Assembly: GCA_903820955.1 (NCBI GenBank)
Contig: CAIJJH010000128.1
Span: forward strand, 1-10,446
Source: an uncultured Micrococcales bacterium
GTDB lineage: Bacteria; Actinomycetota; Actinomycetes; Actinomycetales; Microbacteriaceae
Reading direction: 5' to 3'
Length of the DNA: 10,446 bases
A program made the position numbers and the translations under genes. Positions 6,937 to 10,446 of the stretch are shown piece after piece. Position 1 is the first letter of the stretch. The number at the start of each line of letters is the position of its first letter. The notes beneath the pieces were generated by a model that was not told where the DNA came from, made no database searches, and saw nothing but the letters and a program-made list of their open reading frames with translations.

Positions 6937-7823
6937 GAACGAACTCAGTCGCACAAATCGACAACAGGCAGGCGCATCGTCGCCGCAAGACGCGCAAGTT
7001 GGTCAAGAACCTTGCTAGCTATGGATTTCTATCGCTCGTAACCCTCATCTTTTTTGCACCTATTGCATACCTGTTGATCGGGTCGTTCAAACCTAAGAAC
7101 GAGGTTCTCAGCGGGTTAGGTGGGTTTATTCCAGAACACCTAACGCTCGAGAATTACTCCAATGTATTCAAGGCTTTCGACGGCGAGGCGACTGGGTATT
7201 TTTACAAGTTCTATGTCAACTCAATCATCGTCACGGTTGCCATTGTCTTTGGCGGCTTGGTCGTTAACTCGATGCTCGCCTATGCGTTAGCTCGTCTTCG
7301 CTGGACCGGACGCAACGTCATCTTGGGCTTTGTGGTTTTGCTGGTGATTCTTCCGTTCGAGGCAATCGCGGTTCCGCTCTATGACCTGCTCAACGACTAC
7401 CGCAACACGCTCTTTGCTCAGTACATACCTTTTGTAGCCAGCGCGTTCTCGGTGTTCCTGTTCTACACATTCTTCATCGGGTTGTCATCAGAGATTCAAG
7501 AGGCCGCCCGCATCGACGGCGCCGGACCTTGGCGCGTCTATTTTCAGATTCTGGTGCCGATGTCTAGGCCGGTTTTCGCATCGGTTACCATCCTGAGCTT
7601 TTTGGCTGCCTGGAACTCATTTCTGTTTCCGTTGATGATGGTCGACAGCGCCGATGTTCGCCCGTTGCCACTGGCAATGACGGTCTTCTTTCAGCAGCAG
7701 CAAAAGGACTGGGGCACGATTTTTGCATTCGGTGTCTTGCTGATTCTGCCGGTCATGATCGTCTACCTCTCATTCCAGCGATTCTTCATTCAGAGCGTCG
7801 CTTCGTCGGCAGTGAAGGGCTAA
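6933..7823 (+). CDS. ABC sugar importer permease, MalG-like
   Basis: This is the second permease, 296 residues, partner of the MalF-like subunit. It has a very basic start (RRRKTRK), six membrane helices, and the EAA loop at 190-210 (EAARIDGAGPWRVYFQILVPM). Typical MalG sequence such as GSFKPKNEV near residue 50, LPFEAIAVPLYDLL at 140-153 and a QRFFIQSVASSAVKG C-terminus is present. The GTG start at 6933 shares the tetranucleotide GTGA with the stop of the upstream gene. The same frame is open much further upstream but lies inside the MalF-like gene there. No ATPase gene accompanies the permeases, so energy must come from an ATPase coded elsewhere, as with MsiK in other actinobacteria. Confidence 0.93.
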   Translation: MRTNSVAQIDNRQAHRRRKTRKLVKNLASYGFLSLVTLIFFAPIAYLLIGSFKPKNEVLSGLGGFIPEHLTLENYSNVFKAFDGEATGYFYKFYVNSIIVTVAIVFGGLVVNSMLAYALARLRWTGRNVILGFVVLLVILPFEAIAVPLYDLLNDYRNTLFAQYIPFVASAFSVFLFYTFFIGLSSEIQEAARIDGAGPWRVYFQILVPMSRPVFASVTILSFLAAWNSFLFPLMMVDSADVRPLPLAMTVFFQQQQKDWGTIFAFGVLLILPVMIVYLSFQRFFIQSVASSAVKG

Positions 7824-7826
7824 ACA

Positions 7827-8822
7827 ATGGCGCTAACGTTGCCCAACGACTGGGTTTGGGACTGCTGGCTGTATCCCGAGCAGCTCGACGGCCTGTGGCA
7901 CATCTTTTATCTCAAGGCACCTCGCTCGCTGGGCGACCCTGAGCTGCGCCACGGCAATGCCACCGTTGGGCACTCAACGTCGCCAGACCTAACTAACTGG
8001 ACTCACCACGGCACGGTGCTGCAACCTGGGGCTGCCGGTGCTTGGAACGACCGAGCGATTTGGACCGGAAGCGTCTTCAAAGCTCCCGACGGCAAGTTCA
8101 ACATCTTCTTCACCGGCACCAACAAGTCGCACGAGGGCGGTCTAGTTCAGCGTGTTGGTCGCGCGATTGGCGACGACCTTTTCTCGTTCACGCAGACCGA
8201 CCTTGTTGTCGAGGCAGACGAGTCTCTTTATGAGCGACTAGACCAAAATGACTTTGCCGCAAGTGCCGCTGCCTTGAGCTGGCGCGAAGAGGCTTGGCGT
8301 GATCCTTGGGTGTTCTTCGACCAGCGCGACGGCCTTTGGCACATGCTCGTGACTGCCCGACTCAAGGGCTTTGACACCATGAACCGAGGAACCGTGGGTC
8401 ACGCAACCTCAACCGATTTGAACTCGTGGACCATTCAACCGGCGCTCACTGGTCCAACGGGTTTTGCCCAACTCGAGGTTTTTCAAATCGTCGAGGTTGA
8501 CGAACGCTTTGTCGTGATTTTCTGTGCCGGTGGCCCAGACATCGACGCAGCCAGCGGTCGCCCCCAAATCAGTGCGACCTACAGTGCGCCAGCCGATTCG
8601 CCAACCGGGCCGTTCTATTTCGATGAGTCAGAAATCATCGACGATGGCACTCACTATGCCGGTCGTGTGGTTCTCGACACCGATGGTGTTTATAAGCTCC
8701 TGGGCTTTGAAATTGCAGGCACCCAAGGATTCACGGGATCAATTGGCGACCCAGTCGCTCTTGAACTAACCGAGCGCGGAACCTTCAAGACGGTCAGCGC
8801 CGACAAATCGGTGGCTGTTTAG
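7827..8822 (+). CDS. GH32-like cytoplasmic glycosidase (probable beta-fructosidase type)
   Basis: This 331-residue protein has the five-bladed beta-propeller pattern of the GH32/GH68/GH43 superfamily. Candidate catalytic residues lie in the expected order: D12 in WVWDCWLY (nucleophile region, differing from the usual WMNDPNG of invertases), D159 in WRDPWVF (the RDP transition-state motif), and E217 in FAQLEVFQ (acid/base). Blade repeats such as VGHSTSPDLTNW and VGHATSTDLNSW support the fold. There is no signal peptide, so it should act in the cytoplasm on imported sugar. It also lacks the C-terminal beta-sandwich of classical invertases, hence the short length. The ATG is 3 bp after the MalG-like stop, with the ribosome site AAGGG inside that gene, so the two are translated together. 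By family, hydrolysis of sucrose or small fructans is likely; a GH43-like pentosidase activity is the alternative. Confidence 0.82.
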   Translation: MALTLPNDWVWDCWLYPEQLDGLWHIFYLKAPRSLGDPELRHGNATVGHSTSPDLTNWTHHGTVLQPGAAGAWNDRAIWTGSVFKAPDGKFNIFFTGTNKSHEGGLVQRVGRAIGDDLFSFTQTDLVVEADESLYERLDQNDFAASAAALSWREEAWRDPWVFFDQRDGLWHMLVTARLKGFDTMNRGTVGHATSTDLNSWTIQPALTGPTGFAQLEVFQIVEVDERFVVIFCAGGPDIDAASGRPQISATYSAPADSPTGPFYFDESEIIDDGTHYAGRVVLDTDGVYKLLGFEIAGTQGFTGSIGDPVALELTERGTFKTVSADKSVAV

Positions 8823-9145
8823 CCAATAAATGGCCGAAGCTCGACCTTTCGGTTACATGCCTTTGAGCCAGCCGTAGCCAGCTCTTCGGCTTTTTCGCGG
8901 CTGTCTGCCTGAATGATCCAAAACCCACTGATGTGCTCGTCTGCTTTTGCAAATGCACCTGCCTGGCTGAGGCCTGCGCCACTGCGGTTGTCGAACAAAG
9001 TGGCTCTGCTCGGGTCATAGATTCCAGCGGCCATGATCCAGTGGCCATCGGCTTCGAGTCTGTCGTTAAACGCGTCGATGTCGGCCATTTCGTTGGCCGG
9101 CGCCTTCTCGAGCTGGTCATCAATCACAAAAAGTATGAACTTCAC
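8819..9145 (-). CDS. YCII-family small protein
   Basis: This 108-residue protein has the ferredoxin-like YCII/DGPF layout: MKFILFVIDDQL at the start, a central HWIMAAGIYDP strand region, and EHISGFWIIQADSREKAEELA before a RKVELRPFIG end. Family members are small dimeric proteins with a proposed His/Asp catalytic site but mostly unknown function; the ECF-sigma-linked branch is one subgroup. No sigma factor is seen here. The start is GTG, 9 bp after the stop of the upstream membrane-protein gene, so they are probably cotranscribed. Its TAA interlocks with the TAG of the convergent glycosidase gene, a 4-bp overlap (8819-8822). No specific reaction can be assigned. Confidence 0.78.
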   Translation of the reverse strand: MKFILFVIDDQLEKAPANEMADIDAFNDRLEADGHWIMAAGIYDPSRATLFDNRSGAGLSQAGAFAKADEHISGFWIIQADSREKAEELATAGSKACNRKVELRPFIG

Positions 9146-9154
9146 GATGAGATT

Positions 9155-9541
9155 TTACTTCTTGGTAAGGGTGGCCCAGGTGTAGGCGGCTGAGAAGCCG
9201 AAACCGACCATTGAGTAGAGGATCGTGAACCAGTTGAGCGTGGTTGGAATCAACAGGGTCAGCACACCGAGCGCAAAGGCGCTTATCTGCATGACACGGG
9301 CTGAGAACCGAACCGAGGTTTCACTGCCGCGGCTTGCAACAGAGAACATGTTGCCGGCTAGGGCGACCAGAGTGATGCCGATCATTCTCATGGCCCACTC
9401 CAGGTCGGGCGTGCTGTTGAGCCCGAGCAGGCCGTTGAATACTGCCGGCGCAGCAATCAGCAACAGGGCGCTTACTCCAAAGACGGCAGAGCCTGCTTTG
9501 AGAACTAGTCGCACTCGCGAGGTTGATTTTTGTTCAGTCAC
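9155..9541 (-). CDS. Small four-helix membrane protein, unknown function
   Basis: I do not recognise this 128-residue protein. It has a short basic cytoplasmic start (EQKSTSRVRLVLK) and four hydrophobic stretches at about 18-36, 47-63, 83-99 and 103-123, ending in TLTKK. No catalytic or cofactor motif is visible. The start is GTG at 9541 with a weak GGA upstream. It lies 20 bp after the terminator that follows the rhodopsin gene and 9 bp before the YCII gene, so it is either reached by readthrough from the rhodopsin promoter or has a promoter inside the terminator region. It could be an integral-membrane accessory protein; nothing ties it to rhodopsin beyond position. Confidence 0.65.
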   Translation of the reverse strand: MTEQKSTSRVRLVLKAGSAVFGVSALLLIAAPAVFNGLLGLNSTPDLEWAMRMIGITLVALAGNMFSVASRGSETSVRFSARVMQISAFALGVLTLLIPTTLNWFTILYSMVGFGFSAAYTWATLTKK

Positions 9542-9561
9542 GTTTAGTCCATTTCTTGGGC

Positions 9562-9606
9562 AAAAGAAATGGTGGGAGAGCCGCTAAGCCCTCCCACCAT
9601 TCTTTT
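9562..9606 (-). terminator. Rhodopsin-gene terminator, bidirectional in form
   Basis: AATGGTGGGAG (9568-9578) pairs perfectly with CTCCCACCATT (9591-9601) around a 12-nt loop. Flanking AAAAG and CTTTT extend the stem past a bulged A and supply U-tracts for either direction. It begins 8 bp after the rhodopsin stop, so its main job is to end that minus-strand transcript. Confidence 0.85.
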
Positions 9607-9614
9607 AGTGCTTA

Positions 9615-10388
9615 TTAGTCGCGGTGCTCTGCAGCAGCGAACTCTTTGCTTTCTTCAGCCGACTTGATGCGTGCAACGGTGAAGATGATCAGACCGAATA
9701 CACACTTAGCCAGGATGTCTGCGATGCTGTAGCCGATTTCGCGAGCTACAACGTCAGGGAACGATGGCGAACCAGTGTTGTTCATCGCAAGAATGAACGT
9801 GATTGGGTAGACGCCCCAGGTTGCGATTAGAAGCAAACGTGCTCCCTTTAGCAGACCCTGGACCTTAGCTGACTGAGTCGCGAGGCTCTTGCTGATCTCG
9901 ACGAACAGGACGTACATGATGTAAAGGAACGGAATGGTCGAAAGTGCGCCCCAGGTGCCATTCGAAAGACCGAATAGCTGGGTGTGCATGTCGCCTGGGT
10001 AACCCAGAACAATCATCAGTGCGGCGGCTGGAACCAGACGCTTTAGCAACGATGACTGAATTGCGCGGGCTAGACCAAGAACTGCAACTAGTTCTACCAA
10101 TAGCAGTGGAACGGTTAGGAACCAGTCCACGTAGCGGTAACCAACGTTGTAGCCAGCGAAACCAGCGTCGACGTTGCCGCCCACTGGGTAGGCGTGGTTG
10201 AACGAGTCAAACATTCTAAAGTAGTGGTAGGCGGCGATCGAGGTTACGGTTGCCGAAACCATTACTGCAAGGCGGTACTTAGGAAGAACGCGCTCGCGTC
10301 CGATCCATAGGAAGACGCTGGTGAAGAGCATGCTTGCAATACCTAGTGAAAGCATGTTGTACACAGCGAGGTGCTGAGTTAAATCCAT
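9615..10388 (-). CDS. actR: Actinorhodopsin-type light-driven proton pump
   Basis: This 257-residue, seven-helix microbial rhodopsin pumps protons outward when light isomerises its bound retinal. Numbering from the chosen ATG at 10388: RYVDWFLTVPLLLVEL gives R85, D88 (counter-ion), T92 and E99, the DTE outward-proton-pump triad. L96 stands at the tuning position linked to green absorption. H55 in AAYHYFRMFD matches the histidine that pairs with the counter-ion in proteorhodopsins. K228 in ADILAKCVFGLII is the retinal Schiff-base lysine. G147 in TWGALSTIPF aligns with the helix-E position that is Trp138 in bacteriorhodopsin and Gly in xanthorhodopsin, where it opens a carotenoid-binding window. 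GAAAGG (10401-10396) sits seven bases before this ATG; an in-frame ATG at 10403 lacks a ribosome site. Retinal-synthesis genes are not in the window. The sequence is typical of freshwater Microbacteriaceae ActR. Confidence 0.95.
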   Translation of the reverse strand: MDLTQHLAVYNMLSLGIASMLFTSVFLWIGRERVLPKYRLAVMVSATVTSIAAYHYFRMFDSFNHAYPVGGNVDAGFAGYNVGYRYVDWFLTVPLLLVELVAVLGLARAIQSSLLKRLVPAAALMIVLGYPGDMHTQLFGLSNGTWGALSTIPFLYIMYVLFVEISKSLATQSAKVQGLLKGARLLLIATWGVYPITFILAMNNTGSPSFPDVVAREIGYSIADILAKCVFGLIIFTVARIKSAEESKEFAAAEHRD

Positions 10389-10395
10389 TTTCGTG

Positions 10396-10401
10396 CCTTT
10401 C
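10396..10401 (-). promoter_or_regulatory. Ribosome binding site deciding the rhodopsin start
   Basis: GAAAGG on the minus strand lies seven bases before the ATG at 10388. The earlier in-frame ATG (10403-10401) overlaps this site and has no purine-rich site of its own, so the five extra residues MKGTK are probably not made. Confidence 0.7.
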
Positions 10402-10446
10402 ATTGATCAATTACTTGGGTGTATCCCACCAAGGCCATGAACTGCA

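Noticed and set aside
10404..10446. Rhodopsin promoter (TTGGTG, 17 bp, TGATCA on the minus strand)
   Set aside because: The -10 is poor and the region is cut by the window edge.

Overview
The window looks like chromosomal DNA from a free-living, probably freshwater, actinobacterium of the Microbacteriaceae (Luna lineage, the Rhodoluna/Aquiluna type). The support is an actinorhodopsin-type proton pump, a LacI-controlled CUT1 sugar importer without its own ATPase gene, actinobacterial LAxTG-type cell-wall sorting, moderate GC content and very tight gene packing. The taxonomic call is inferred from gene content and was not tested by a search. I see no tRNA, rRNA, CRISPR array, insertion sequence or phage gene.

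Left part (1-3165): the 3' end of a long glycine-rich surface protein ending in an LAATG sorting signal; a convergent UbiA-family membrane prenyltransferase (852-1685, minus); and a secreted PA14-TIG-TIG protein (1828-3165, plus). These suggest cell-surface and membrane or lipid functions, but they do not form an obvious single pathway.

Centre (3295-8822): a complete sugar-utilisation locus. A LacI-family repressor (minus) is divergent from an operon coding for a lipoprotein substrate-binding protein, two MalF/MalG-type permeases and a cytoplasmic GH32-like glycosidase. The 252-bp divergent region holds two near-identical CG-centred operators exactly 42 bp apart, nested in a larger imperfect dyad that also contains promoter-like elements for both directions. 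A strong hairpin separates the binding-protein gene from the permeases. The importer must borrow an ATPase coded elsewhere (MsiK/MalK type). The glycosidase suggests a beta-fructoside such as sucrose or short fructans as cargo, which is an inference.

Right part (8819-10388, all minus): a retinal proton pump with all key residues, including the helix-E glycine that in related pumps opens a side window for a carotenoid antenna; a bidirectional-looking terminator just after it; then a small four-helix membrane protein and a YCII-family protein, whose stop codon interlocks with that of the glycosidase. Light-driven proton pumping next to a sugar importer fits a photoheterotrophic lifestyle, although nothing in the sequence links their regulation.

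The most interesting items are the symmetric two-operator control region and the antenna-capable rhodopsin. I do not see convincing evidence for a wholly undescribed system.
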